Notes under the pieces: generated by a model
Told to the model about the DNA's origin: nothing
The model's input: the letters and a program-made list of their open reading frames with translations, nothing else
Database searches by the model: none
Translations under genes and position numbers: made by a program
Origin: Sporosarcina thermotolerans
GTDB lineage: Bacteria > Bacillota > Bacilli > Bacillales_A > Planococcaceae
Reading direction: 5' to 3'
NCBI RefSeq assembly: GCF_030067815.1
Contig: NZ_CP125968.1
Coordinates: forward strand, 663,501 to 727,500
Length of the DNA: 64,000 nucleotides
Part shown: in pieces, positions 53,872 through 62,774 of the stretch
How positions within the stretch are numbered: position 1 is the first letter of the stretch
Layout: the number at the start of each line of letters is the position of its first letter

Positions 53872-55012
53872 CCATCAAGGTAACGGGTTCGGTTGATGGG
53901 GAGAAAACACAAAAACGCATCCCAATTAGCAGCTAAATTAGCGTATGATTCACACCCGAATTAACGGTAAAAAAGGCATAAAAAACGCACAGTAATGTCT
54001 GTGCGTTTTTTTATACCATATTTTTGAATTTGTGTGTTTTCCACTCCTTCAATCGCACCCTTTTGCGGTATAAAAGTATGCTTGTTTTGCCGATTCAATT
54101 GTATTGCCAAACGATCTATTTTCGCCTATACAGTTCTTACTTTTGTTGAGAAACTAAAGATAAAAAGCAGCTCTCCCACAAGGAGCAAAAGCATCGACAC
54201 GTTAGACACCGCTGGTAGAACGAAGAAAAGGACTCCTGTAAGAACTACAAGAAAGATAAATAACCCAAGGACCTTATCGAAATTTCTCATACGTGAGTAA
54301 GTGGATAGATAATTTTCTTCATTACGCAAAGTCATAATAAGCTTATGCAGGATATAAAAAATTATTAACATACCGACAACAGCAAGTAGCGCGAGACCAA
54401 GCACTAAAACTGTTGCCAATCCAGTTGAAAGTGGGATTGTTGCAATTGAATTTCCTGTTCCATTTAAAATGGCAAATCCAATACTGTGAAACACCATAAA
54501 TATGACAAAAGGCTGTATACGCTTAAGGCTTGGCAACGATGATGCAATTGTCTCAAACCGAAATAAATCAAAATATATCCAATTGTATTCGTTGCATAAA
54601 AGAATACCCCTGTGTCCAGAAACTGCAAATTAAGTTTAGCAAATACAAGCAGTACACCAAGTATGAATAGTTGCATTGGTTTCCTCCAATCTGAAAATCA
54701 TCTACTTATTATAATCTATTTTAACACATAACCTCTTCTATCCTTCAAAGTATTCTTTCATTTCAAAATTATATTTTTACGGTAACCATAAACAATTAAC
54801 AAGCGTTTTAGCAAGCTAATTGGCAGTGGCACATAAATTTATGCGATGCCACTAATTCACCTACCGATTAAGGTGCGAATTCATTCAAGAAAACACCTTA
54901 AACATTGATATAACAACAGAAATGGGGATACCAATTCATATGCGAATTGTGTCCCCAAATGCTGCTTTTTTTATCGTTTTCTCCCCATCAACCGAACCCG
55001 TTACCATCAAGG
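53872..55012. repeat. Inverted repeat pair bracketing 1.1 kb
   Basis: Arms at 53872-53908 and 54976-55012 share 28 identical bases (TAACGGGTTCGGTTGATGGG then GAGAAAAC) in opposite orientation. The outer nine bases are CCATCAAGG in one and CCTTGATGG in the other, themselves reverse complements. Between them lies one membrane-protein gene. The left arm starts where the duplicated terminator breaks off. They may be ends of a mobile unit or copies of one hairpin element. Confidence 0.65.
54126..54676 (-). CDS. Membrane protein of unknown function, one frame break
   Basis: The repaired protein is about 184 aa with five to six membrane helices (LFILGVLLVFAKLNLQFLD at the start; TIGYILIYFGL; LVLGLALLAVVGMLIIFYIL; VLGLFIFLVVLTGVLFFVLP; LLLLVGELLFIFSF). 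ATG 54676 follows GGAGGAAACC. The break is near 54535; one base restores HHRLPSLKRIQPFV-like continuity. I recognise no family. It lies inside the inverted-repeat pair. Confidence 0.65.
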
Positions 55013-55031
55013 CTCAGCTTTTTGTGTACAA
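54677..55031. other. 355-base gap without a gene
   Basis: The gap holds the right arm of the inverted repeat (54976-55012). An imperfect GTGGCAC / GTGCCAC-like palindrome lies near 54825-54855 and a CACCTTAA / TTAAGGTG pair near 54869 and 54893. I see no ORF with a ribosome site and no promoter I would defend. Confidence 0.5.
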
Positions 55032-55574
55032 TCATTTTGTTTTTGCCGGTTTGGGCCATATGAAATATGAAATGGAAAGGACGAAATCGATACCGAGAAT
55101 GAGTAACCATAGTTTCAGCATATCCGAAAGGGATTGGGTTCTATCCGGGTCGTCAATCCAGTAAATCATAAGATATAAGAACGCACCGCCAATGATGAAA
55201 GCGAGCACATGTTGCAAGGAGCCTTTCAAGGAATGTTTTGCATAAGCCATTCCTGATCTTCGTGCCGGTTTCGTTCCTTGTTTTTTTATATAGTAAACAA
55301 ATCTTTCATCCGCCCAACGGATCATGCTTTTACCGAATGCGATGGACACACCGAGGTAAATCGCTGCAAGGGCATGAACCTGTGTTGCGGTTGCGCCGTT
55401 GTATAAGTCACTTGCTGTAACAATCAGTAAAAAAAGATCAAGGACCGGGGTGAGGGCAAGGAAAAATAGGCCAATCCGTTTTCGGTTGAAAATATACCGG
55501 GTGATCAATCCAGCAGCAATGACGAGCCAGAATCCAATCTCACAAGCTACGATTATCCACGCGATGAAACTCAT
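55032..55574 (-). CDS. YmcC-like integral membrane protein
   Basis: This intact 180-aa protein has about five membrane helices and conserved polar stretches LALTPVLDLFLLIVTASDL, AIYLGVSIAFGKSMIRWADE and a C-terminal GIDFVLSISYFIWPKP. This pattern is like Bacillus YmcC, a membrane protein with no known function; I assign it from memory of the family. ATG 55574 follows AGAGGTG. It stands alone. Confidence 0.55.
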   Translation of the reverse strand: MSFIAWIIVACEIGFWLVIAAGLITRYIFNRKRIGLFFLALTPVLDLFLLIVTASDLYNGATATQVHALAAIYLGVSIAFGKSMIRWADERFVYYIKKQGTKPARRSGMAYAKHSLKGSLQHVLAFIIGGAFLYLMIYWIDDPDRTQSLSDMLKLWLLILGIDFVLSISYFIWPKPAKTK

Positions 55575-55661
55575 AGGAACACCTCTTCTTTCAGACTACT
55601 CAATCAAATCGTACCACAGTAATCTTATATATGAAACGGACTGACATTCCTATTCGTTCAA

Positions 55662-55935
55662 GGTCCATTAATTCTCGTAATGGTCCATTCTTCCGCGCGT
55701 AAGGTCCATTAATTCCCGGCAGGGTCCAATCTTTAGCGCTCGAGGTCCATTAATCCACGTTAAGGTCCATTCTTTTGCGCTCAAGGTCCATTAATCCTCG
55801 TAAGGGTCCATTCTTCCGCGCTCAAGAAAGCTGCCCCGCGCTCAAGAAAGTATCTTCCGCGCTCAAGAAAGTTGCCCCGCGCTCAAGAAAGCTGGCCCCG
55901 CGCTCAAAAATCAGCCTCTCGCGCTCAAGGAAGCT
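55662..55935. repeat. Double phased array: GGTCCATTAAT then GCGCTCAAG, 20/21-bp alternating
   Basis: GGTCCA starts at 55662, 55682, 55703, 55723, 55744, 55764, 55785 and 55805, steps alternating 20 and 21, so a 41-bp super-unit. A second core GCGCTCAAG follows at 55818, 55838, 55859, 55879, 55900 and 55921 with the same alternation. The last units run into the 3' end of the histidine-kinase gene. It fills the 350-base gap. Confidence 0.94.
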
Positions 55936-57340
55936 CCCACATCGGCAACTCAATCCGAAATCTCGTCCCTTCACCTTTCACACTCTCCACAGTAATCGTA
56001 CCGCCATGCAATGTGACTAACTGTTTCACGATTGATAACCCTAACCCGAATTCGCCATACGGATTTGTCGTCCGTGAGTCAATCGCCTTGTAGAAACGGC
56101 CCCAAATCTTCTCGATCTCCAAGGGATCCATTCCGATGCCTGTGTCTTCAATTTCAATGACTGTTCGATCATCCCGCGTATACCCCCGTAGCCTGATGAC
56201 TCCATTTTCCGTGAATTGAATGCTGTTTTTCGTAATATTGATAAGCACTTGTGTAAGTCGATCGTAATCCGCAAAGACAGACACTTCTTGCGAAACTTCT
56301 ACAATTATTTTATCTCCGCGTTCATCTGCTACATCCTCTAATTGTTCCTGAATGATTTCAAGTAATTCCCCAAGCTGAATCTTCTGCTTAAGAAGCACCA
56401 CCTGGTTGGAACGAATCTTTTCGTAATCGAGGTTTTCATTCACAAGACGGATCAGTCGCATGGTTTCATTGCTTGCAAGGTGAAGTCCGCGTTCCTTCTC
56501 CGATTCCGAAATCATATCGTTCCGCAGACCTTCGATGATGCCGCGGATTGTCGTGAGTGGTGTCCTTAATTCATGAGAAACGTCCGCCATAAATTGCCGT
56601 CGTCGATTTTCCAGGTTCTCGATTTCCTCAGCGGACGCTGCAAGCTTTTCGACCATTCCGTTGAAATCCCCGGCAAGTTCACCGATTTCATCGATGCCTT
56701 CTGTCGGTATTCGCACATTGTAATTTCCTTGCGCAACATTTGCGGTAGCGGAGCGCAGCCGTTTAATACGCCTGCCGTGGAATGTCGATAATATTCCGCT
56801 AAGCAATAAAGCGATGGTTAGTGCGATGAAAGTCGTGTAGATCAAATAGCTATTCATTTGAGAAATGATTTCCCTTGAGCCTTTGATGGGAGACGTTAAT
56901 AAAATACCGCCGACGAACTGGTTTCGATGAAAGTAGGGAAGTAGGACATAGGTGACGTCTTGCTCGAATCGTTTGTATTCCTGTTTCACTGTGATTGCCT
57001 TGCCATTTTGCAATTCTCGCCATTCTTCTACATTTAATTCGATCAATGGAGTTTTCAAACCAGTGGAATAAATGATTGCAGACTTTTCATTGAACAAACT
57101 GTATTGGATATCCCGACCTTCCAACACATGCCCGTATGATTTCAATATTTCCCTTGAACTGCCTTGGACTTGTTCGATATCGCTTAAAATCGATTTTCCG
57201 TATGTGGCAAGCTCCTCTGTTTTATTGTCATAGACGAATTGCTCGACAAAATGTGAGAACAGCAAACTAAGAATTAAAAACGCGATGATAATGACGCTGA
57301 AATGACTCGCTAGTTGTTGGTAGAAGTATTTGATCTTCAT
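55925..57340 (-). CDS. Sensor histidine kinase
   Basis: The intact 471-aa protein has two membrane helices around an extracellular sensor of about 130 residues, a HAMP domain (RRIKRLRSATANVAQGNYNV), the phospho-His in SHELRTPLT, and the ATPase N-, G1- and G2-boxes (NSIQFT, DTGIGM, GEFGLGLSIVKQL). It overlaps the response-regulator stop (ATGA), so the pair is one operon. The stimulus is unknown. The gene end enters the phased array. Confidence 0.93.
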   Translation of the reverse strand: MKIKYFYQQLASHFSVIIIAFLILSLLFSHFVEQFVYDNKTEELATYGKSILSDIEQVQGSSREILKSYGHVLEGRDIQYSLFNEKSAIIYSTGLKTPLIELNVEEWRELQNGKAITVKQEYKRFEQDVTYVLLPYFHRNQFVGGILLTSPIKGSREIISQMNSYLIYTTFIALTIALLLSGILSTFHGRRIKRLRSATANVAQGNYNVRIPTEGIDEIGELAGDFNGMVEKLAASAEEIENLENRRRQFMADVSHELRTPLTTIRGIIEGLRNDMISESEKERGLHLASNETMRLIRLVNENLDYEKIRSNQVVLLKQKIQLGELLEIIQEQLEDVADERGDKIIVEVSQEVSVFADYDRLTQVLINITKNSIQFTENGVIRLRGYTRDDRTVIEIEDTGIGMDPLEIEKIWGRFYKAIDSRTTNPYGEFGLGLSIVKQLVTLHGGTITVESVKGEGTRFRIELPMWELP

Positions 57341-58038
57341 TCGGAATCACCGATTGTCTCGTCAAAGCGGTAGCCGACGCCCCAAACCGTATGGAAAAAA
57401 GGTTGCTTCGCCTTTGATACTTTCGATCTTAACCTTTTAATATGCACATCCACCGTTCGGTCATCGCCGTAAAAGTCATAGCCCCACACACGATCGAGTA
57501 GCTGTTCACGTGAAAACACTTGCTTTGGATGTTGGACGAAAAAGTGGAGTAGATCAAATTCTTTCGGTGTTAGGTTTGGTACTGGCCTGCCATCCAATAG
57601 TACTTCTCGGGTCATCGTATTTATTGTAAAATGGTTCGTTTTCAACATTGTTTCATCCTGTTCCGGCTCTTTCAAAACCGTATAGCGTCGTGTAACGGCC
57701 TTGATACGTGCCATTAGTGCAAGAGGACTGAATGGTTTCGTCACATAATCATCTGCGCCCATTTCGAGTCCAAGTACTTGGTCGGATTCACTGTCTTTTG
57801 CCGTAAGCATAATAATCGGCACTGGAACCTGTCCCTGACGAAGCTTCCTGCAAATTGACACTCCATCCATCCCTGGCAGCATCCAGTCGATAATTAGGCA
57901 ATCCCAATCTTCCGAGCATGCCCGCTTATATCCTTTCAACCCATCCTTCACAAACTCTCCTTTGATCCCTTCCTTTTCAAAAAACAGTTCAATCATGGAA
58001 GAGACACTTTCATTATCTTCGATTACAAGGATTTTCAT
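57337..58038 (-). CDS. OmpR-family response regulator
   Basis: The 233-aa regulator has a receiver domain with acidic pocket IEDNES, phospho-acceptor Asp in LIIDWMLPGMDG, Lys in YVTKPFSPL, and an OmpR winged-helix domain (LTPKEFDLLHFFVQHPKQVF, RTVDVHIKRLRSKV). ATG 58038 follows AGAGGGA. It pairs with the kinase behind it. The target genes are not evident. Confidence 0.94.
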   Translation of the reverse strand: MKILVIEDNESVSSMIELFFEKEGIKGEFVKDGLKGYKRACSEDWDCLIIDWMLPGMDGVSICRKLRQGQVPVPIIMLTAKDSESDQVLGLEMGADDYVTKPFSPLALMARIKAVTRRYTVLKEPEQDETMLKTNHFTINTMTREVLLDGRPVPNLTPKEFDLLHFFVQHPKQVFSREQLLDRVWGYDFYGDDRTVDVHIKRLRSKVSKAKQPFFHTVWGVGYRFDETIGDSE

Positions 58039-58259
58039 TGAAATTCCCTCTTTTCACCAACCTTATGTTACTTGAAATTATACAGGTATTTTAAAAACAA
58101 AAAACAATTAAAGCTCATGGAATATCGTTGTTTTGATGTGTGGTCGCTCAATTTCATGTGAAGGAAATTCTTAATAATTAATACAAAAGACCAAGCAGTA
58201 CGAGGGAATTGTATATGGATCAGATTGGCGATTTGGAATTGGATATTTATATGAAATGA

Positions 58260-58292
58260 GAAAGGGGGCGTCTGGGAAAGACGACCCCTTTG
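58260..58292. terminator. Hairpin downstream of the M19 gene
   Basis: AAAGGGGGCGTC / GACGACCCCTTT stem, with only a moderate T-run. It lies in the 256-base gap between the response regulator and the dipeptidase, which has no other clear feature except a 14-codon ORF that I reject. Confidence 0.6.
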
Positions 58293-58294
58293 TC

Positions 58295-59221
58295 TTATTT
58301 TGGTATATGATTCAAGAAGTTTTTAAACGCAAATCCTTCTACTTCATCCTCGCTATACTTCTTCAATAGCTCGTCAATCAATGTTGGATGCATGGAAGCG
58401 TCCTCAAGATTCGTGACTTTTTTCGAAATACCGTCAAAATCCGACCCGAATCCAATTTGGTTTACGCCCCCAAGTGAACAAAAGTGGTCAATATGTGCAA
58501 TGAGATCGGAAATGGATGCCGAATCCTTCCCGGTAATGAAAGGAGGATTATATACGACATGGATGAGCCCATTCTTTTTGAATAAATGGCTAACTTGGTC
58601 ATCGGTCAGATTCCTTTGATGGCTACAGAGTGTCTTTGAATTCGAGTGACTTGCGATAGGATAGTCTGCTATCTCCATCAAATCCCAGAAGGCACGTTCA
58701 CTTAGATGCGAAACGTCCGAAAGGATCTTGCGTTCATTGGAAAAGTGGATGATATCTTTTCCGAACTCAGTTAAACCCGCACCTCGTTCCTCGCCAACCC
58801 CGTCCGCAGCCAAGTTTGCATTATTCCAAGTCAATCCAATTGAACGTACACCTAATTCGTAAAGAATCGACAGTTTCTGCAAGTCATTCCCGATGCAATC
58901 GACGCCTTCCAATGTTAGGAACGCACCAATCTCGTCATCTCCAAGCTGATCAAATTCCTGCCAGTTTTTTAGGGCTTTCATTTTCGGATTTTTTCCAATT
59001 ACATTATTGTAAAAGTGATGGATTTGGTCTAACGCTACCTGGAACTTTTGGTCAGACTTAATGGATGGGTGTATGAAGATTGCAAACGCTTGAATTTTTA
59101 CTCCACCTTGTTTCAATTTATTATAAGTAACATCCAGTTCCACGGAATCCTCAAAAGACATTTCACCTTTTGACTGCTCCATTCTATATAACACATCACA
59201 ATGCAAATCAATTATCTTCAA
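58295..59221 (-). CDS. Dipeptidase, M19 family
   Basis: The protein (308 aa) starts at TTG 59221 and opens LKIIDLHCDVLYRM, whose HxD binds zinc. Other zinc and active-site parts are LTLEGVDCIGNDLQKL (Glu), DVSHLSERAFWD (His), ASHSNSKTLCSHQRN (His/Arg) and GFGSDFDGI (Asp). M19 dipeptidases hydrolyse L-X-D/L-X dipeptides. It follows the C26 gene in a translational overlap of 14 bases, so both may degrade related gamma-glutamyl or peptide substrates. Confidence 0.92.
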   Translation of the reverse strand: MKIIDLHCDVLYRMEQSKGEMSFEDSVELDVTYNKLKQGGVKIQAFAIFIHPSIKSDQKFQVALDQIHHFYNNVIGKNPKMKALKNWQEFDQLGDDEIGAFLTLEGVDCIGNDLQKLSILYELGVRSIGLTWNNANLAADGVGEERGAGLTEFGKDIIHFSNERKILSDVSHLSERAFWDLMEIADYPIASHSNSKTLCSHQRNLTDDQVSHLFKKNGLIHVVYNPPFITGKDSASISDLIAHIDHFCSLGGVNQIGFGSDFDGISKKVTNLEDASMHPTLIDELLKKYSEDEVEGFAFKNFLNHIPK

Positions 59222-59933
59222 CTTGAACCATCCTCTCGAGACAGGCATTTATATACGCTTTGAATAATCTATCAGAAACCTGATCTCCTTTATGGAGCAA
59301 TGCCTCCGGATGCCATTGCACTCCAAGAACAAAGTGGTGCTTTGTACTTTCCATCGCCTCAACAACCCCATCGCTTGCCTGTCCTGAAACGATTAATGGG
59401 GAAGGGATATCTTTTACAGCCTGGTGATGAAAGGAATTTACCAAGATCTTTTCGGATAATGTGATTGATGCAAGAAGGGTATCTTTCACAACATTTACAG
59501 TATGGGATTGATGGCTCCTTTTCGCGTTTTGATTATGTTGCACGAGTGGTGTAGTGATTTGAGTGTTAATATCCTGGTAAATTGTTCCTCCGAAGGCTAC
59601 ATTCAAAATCTGATGACCTCTACAAATACCAAGGATGGGTTTATCCAAACTAAGCATTTGACGAACCAATTCCAATTCAATTGAGTCTCTTTCAGGTGTA
59701 ACATCCCCAAGCTGTTGAATAGGTTCTTCGTTAAATTCCATTGGATTAATATCCCCACCGCCTGAAACAACTAATCCATCGATGATCGAGGTGATTTGTC
59801 CGACGTCGGTTTCCACACCTGTCGGAATGATTAACGGTACGCCACCGCCCGCGATTACTGCTTGGATATACGTGTTCTGAAGTGTGTGAGTTAGATGCTC
59901 TACATTAGAAGTTATTCCTATAATAGGTTTCAA
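59208..59933 (-). CDS. Class I glutamine-amidotransferase-like hydrolase (C26, PuuD-like)
   Basis: The 241-aa protein has the nucleophile Cys in GICRGHQ and His-Glu in QWHPEA, the C26 triad. It resembles gamma-glutamyl-gamma-aminobutyrate hydrolases (LKPIIGITSN at the start; VVSGGGDINP). I start at TTG 59933 behind GGGAGGG; the upstream open stretch lacks a ribosome site. It is co-transcribed with the M19 dipeptidase and divergent from the asparaginase gene. Confidence 0.9.
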   Translation of the reverse strand: MKPIIGITSNVEHLTHTLQNTYIQAVIAGGGVPLIIPTGVETDVGQITSIIDGLVVSGGGDINPMEFNEEPIQQLGDVTPERDSIELELVRQMLSLDKPILGICRGHQILNVAFGGTIYQDINTQITTPLVQHNQNAKRSHQSHTVNVVKDTLLASITLSEKILVNSFHHQAVKDIPSPLIVSGQASDGVVEAMESTKHHFVLGVQWHPEALLHKGDQVSDRLFKAYINACLERMVQVEDN

Positions 59934-60164
59934 CCCTGATTTCCCTCCCTTTTTATGGTGCGGCTTAGAGCGATAAAAAAGCACCATCACATCAGAATAG
60001 TCTGATAGATGAATTGATATAACCTTACCAAACTTAAAAAAACCTTTCAATAATGTTTTTGCAACTCAATTAATTTGGTATAATCCGAACTTGCATTTAA
60101 ACGGAAAGTAGAAAATAATAGAATTATATAGTTGTGATAAATATAGGGAATGGAAGTGTTTATA

Positions 60165-61180
60165 ATGTCTGAAGTACTTGTAAATGTTGAACGGGGTCCT
60201 TTGGTTGAAAGTAAACATAGAGGCAGCATTGCGATTGTCAATGCAAAAGGGGATGTAATTGTTAGGGTCGGTGATATCGATGATGTTATTTTTGCACGTT
60301 CGTCCATGAAACCTTTGCAAACCCTTCCAATTATCGAAACGGGCGCTGCGGATCATTTTCAATTCGATGATGGGGATCTCTCGTTATGCTGTGCTTCCCA
60401 TAATGGCGAAAGGCAACATACCGATAGGGCTGCATCCATCTTAAGCCGAATTGGTTTGGAAGTGTCTGATTTGCAATGTGGTACCCATCCTCCAAGATTT
60501 CAAGCGGCATTTGAGGAAGTTATAAAAGAAGGCAAAGAAATAACGCCAATCTATAACAACTGTTCAGGGAAGCATAGTGGAATGCTTGCAACGGCAATAC
60601 ATATGAATGAAAGCATTGACGATTACTATAAGGTGGAACATCCTGTTCAACAAAGGATACTATCGGTTATTAGCGAGTTGACGGATGTACCGGTGAATGA
60701 TATTCAAATTGGCATCGATGGCTGCGGTGTACCGGTCCATGGTGTACCGTTAAAGAATTTGGCTCTTAGTTTTGCAAGGATGGCGGATCCAAGCGAATTG
60801 GATGAATCCCGTAGACAATCAGTTGGTAGAGTGACGAAAGCAATGATGAATGCTCCGGAAATGGTTGGCGGACAGCAAGGTTCTGTACAGATTTCATGAA
60901 GCATATGGGTGGAAGGGTATTTGGAAAGGTCGGTGCTGAAGGCGTCTATTGCGTAGGCGTACCGGAAGCTGGACTCGGTATTGCTGTAAAGATTGAAGAC
61001 GGCAATAGCCGCGCGACAAATGCAGTAGTTATGGAAATTCTTGACCAGTTGGATTTGCTTCAAGAGCAGGAGAAAAAGGATCTTGCCTCTTACCATTTCC
61101 CTGAATTATTAAATGCAAGAAAAGAAAAAATAGGAACGCTTCGACCTGTGTTTTCTATCCGTCAAACGGTTGATCAATAA
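60165..61180 (+). CDS. Asparaginase family (Asparaginase_II) protein, one frame break
   Basis: The repaired protein is about 338 aa and belongs to the bacterial Asparaginase_II family: VERGPLVESKHRGSIAIVN at the start, FARSSMKPLQTLPIIETGAA, the core NNCSGKHSGMLATA and DGCGVPVH. It probably releases ammonia from L-asparagine, although several members lack proven activity. The break is near 60871 (CAAGGTTCTG; one more G gives GGQQGFCTDFM). ATG 60165 is preferred over ATG 60150, which is too near the ribosome site. It ends in a strong terminator. Confidence 0.9.
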
Positions 61181-61188
61181 ACAATGAA

Positions 61189-61222
61189 ACACCTCCGCCA
61201 AGTCCACGGCGGAGGTGTTTTT
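61189..61222. terminator. Bidirectional terminator
   Basis: ACACCTCCGCC / GGCGGAGGTGT perfect stem with T-run, between the asparaginase and htrA genes. Confidence 0.95.
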
Positions 61223-61224
61223 AC

Positions 61225-62385
61225 TTATTCTATCGGCGTTTTACCTGTCAATGTCAACTCAACTGTTCGTTTCTCCGCACCAGTATAGACGGTTAACTGT
61301 GCTTTATCCCCGATGGAAAGCTCCGAGTAAAGGAATTTACGGAGTTCCATACTATTCATTATGTCGGTCCCGTTGATCGCAGTTATGACGTCTTGCTCCT
61401 TCAATCCTGCTTTGCCTGCTGCGGATGTCGGGTCGACGCTCGTGATCATCACTCCGCCTTTAACTTCTTGTGGGATATTTTGAACATACATATATGGAAC
61501 ATTGGCTAAGTCGGCGAGACTGATTCCGATGTAAGGTCGTTCGATTTTTCCGTTTTTCGTAATTTCTTCAAGCAAAGGAACAACATCATTGCTTGGGATT
61601 GCGAAGCCAAGTCCTTCCACGCCACTTTCAGCAATCTTCAAGCTATTGATGCCGATCACTTTCCCATCGGCACTAATAAGGGCTCCGCCACTGTTCCCGG
61701 GATTGATGGCGGCATCAGTCTGGATGACATCCATTTCCCAATTTCCAGCGGTCGTTTTCACCTCGATTGAGCGTGATGGCGCGCTAATGATACCTTGTGT
61801 GACTGTACCGGAGAAATCCAAGCTAAGCGGATTACCGATTGCAACAACGGTATCGCCTGCACGCAGCTTACCCGAATCCCCGAATTCAAGCGCAGTATCG
61901 ACGTTGGATGCGCTGATTTTTAGGACGGCAAGATCAGTCAATGCGTCACTTCCAATGAGTTCGGCAGTTTCTTTCTCCCCGCCTTCCAATGTAACTTCAA
62001 TTTTTCCTGCCCCTTCAATGACATGATTATTTGTCACAACATAAGCGTCATTCCCATCAATCTTATAAATGACGCCAGACCCGGTTCCGAATTCGGAGAG
62101 CTCAGAATTACCTGCAAACCGGTTGCCATTGGTTTTGAAGTTGGAGACACCGACAATTCCTTTTGATGCATATTCCACCATGTCTGAAAGTGTTGATCCG
62201 GAATACGTAGAAGTTGGGATGATATTTGTTGTTGTTGATGAATTTTCCGTTACGGCAGCTGTCTTTTCCTGCGGCATTTTCGCCTGTAAAAGATCTGTGT
62301 TGGCCACAACCCCTAACGTAAGTGCCGAACCAAGAACCCCTGCACCTACTGTTGATATGAATCGCTTAATGAAAGAATTCTCCAT
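61225..62385 (-). CDS. htrA: HtrA-type serine protease
   Basis: The 386-aa protein has an N-terminal membrane anchor (FISTVGAGVLGSALTLGVVA), a trypsin-like protease domain with His in VVTNNHVIEG, Asp in ALTDLAVLKI and Ser in INPGNSGGAL, and a C-terminal PDZ domain (GVMITSVDPTSAAGKAGLKE). HtrA degrades or refolds misfolded secreted proteins outside the membrane. ATG 62385 follows GAGAGGGG. It is transcribed towards the shared terminator. Confidence 0.95.
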   Translation of the reverse strand: MENSFIKRFISTVGAGVLGSALTLGVVANTDLLQAKMPQEKTAAVTENSSTTTNIIPTSTYSGSTLSDMVEYASKGIVGVSNFKTNGNRFAGNSELSEFGTGSGVIYKIDGNDAYVVTNNHVIEGAGKIEVTLEGGEKETAELIGSDALTDLAVLKISASNVDTALEFGDSGKLRAGDTVVAIGNPLSLDFSGTVTQGIISAPSRSIEVKTTAGNWEMDVIQTDAAINPGNSGGALISADGKVIGINSLKIAESGVEGLGFAIPSNDVVPLLEEITKNGKIERPYIGISLADLANVPYMYVQNIPQEVKGGVMITSVDPTSAAGKAGLKEQDVITAINGTDIMNSMELRKFLYSELSIGDKAQLTVYTGAEKRTVELTLTGKTPIE

Positions 62386-62484
62386 ATTTAAAACCCCTCT
62401 CTTGAACTGGTTAATGTCATTGTAAGGTGCAATTATGAACAAATTATTACGGAGGGATGAAAAAATGGTAAATAGAGGGCGAGT

Positions 62485-62580
62485 GGTGATAAACCGGCTG
62501 TGAGCGGTGATAAACTCTCCTTGACCGGTGATAAACCTGCCATAAGTGGTGATAAACTCTCTCTAAGCGGTGATAACCCC
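62485..62580. repeat. Phased intergenic array, core AGCGGTGATAAAC, 21-bp period
   Basis: GGTGATAA starts at 62485, 62506, 62527, 62548 and 62569, exactly 21 bp apart. It shares GGTGATAA with the array at 48131. It lies in the 389-base divergent gap between htrA and the aldehyde dehydrogenase. Confidence 0.93.
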
Positions 62581-62665
62581 CAAATCCACCCTAATCTATC
62601 AAACTTGCAATAGTCTTTATAGTCAGATAGAATGAATTTACACACTCTTCATTCAAAAATAAAAA

Positions 62666-62680
62666 TGTATGCGCTTTCAA
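62666..62680. promoter_or_regulatory. Candidate cre site
   Basis: Minus strand TTGAAAGCGCATACA matches the cre consensus WTGNAANCGNWNNCW at every defined base. It lies 95 bases before the aldehyde dehydrogenase start, so CcpA could control that gene by carbon source. A TATAAT lies at 62751, but its -35 is unclear. Confidence 0.7.
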
Positions 62681-62774
62681 ATAGAATGTCTTAGCTCGGT
62701 TCGGCATACTATGGCTTTGTGTGCAATTTTTGCACTTACTATAGCAATCTATAATGAATTGGGAGGAATGGAAC

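Noticed and set aside
53687..55164. Two ORFs sharing the peptide VFSPSTEPVT, as if paralogous proteins
   Set aside because: The shared peptide is the translation of the inverted repeat arms at 53872 and 54976; neither ORF has other support.
58200..58260. Fourteen-codon ORF before the M19 terminator
   Set aside because: No ribosome site of note and too short to support.
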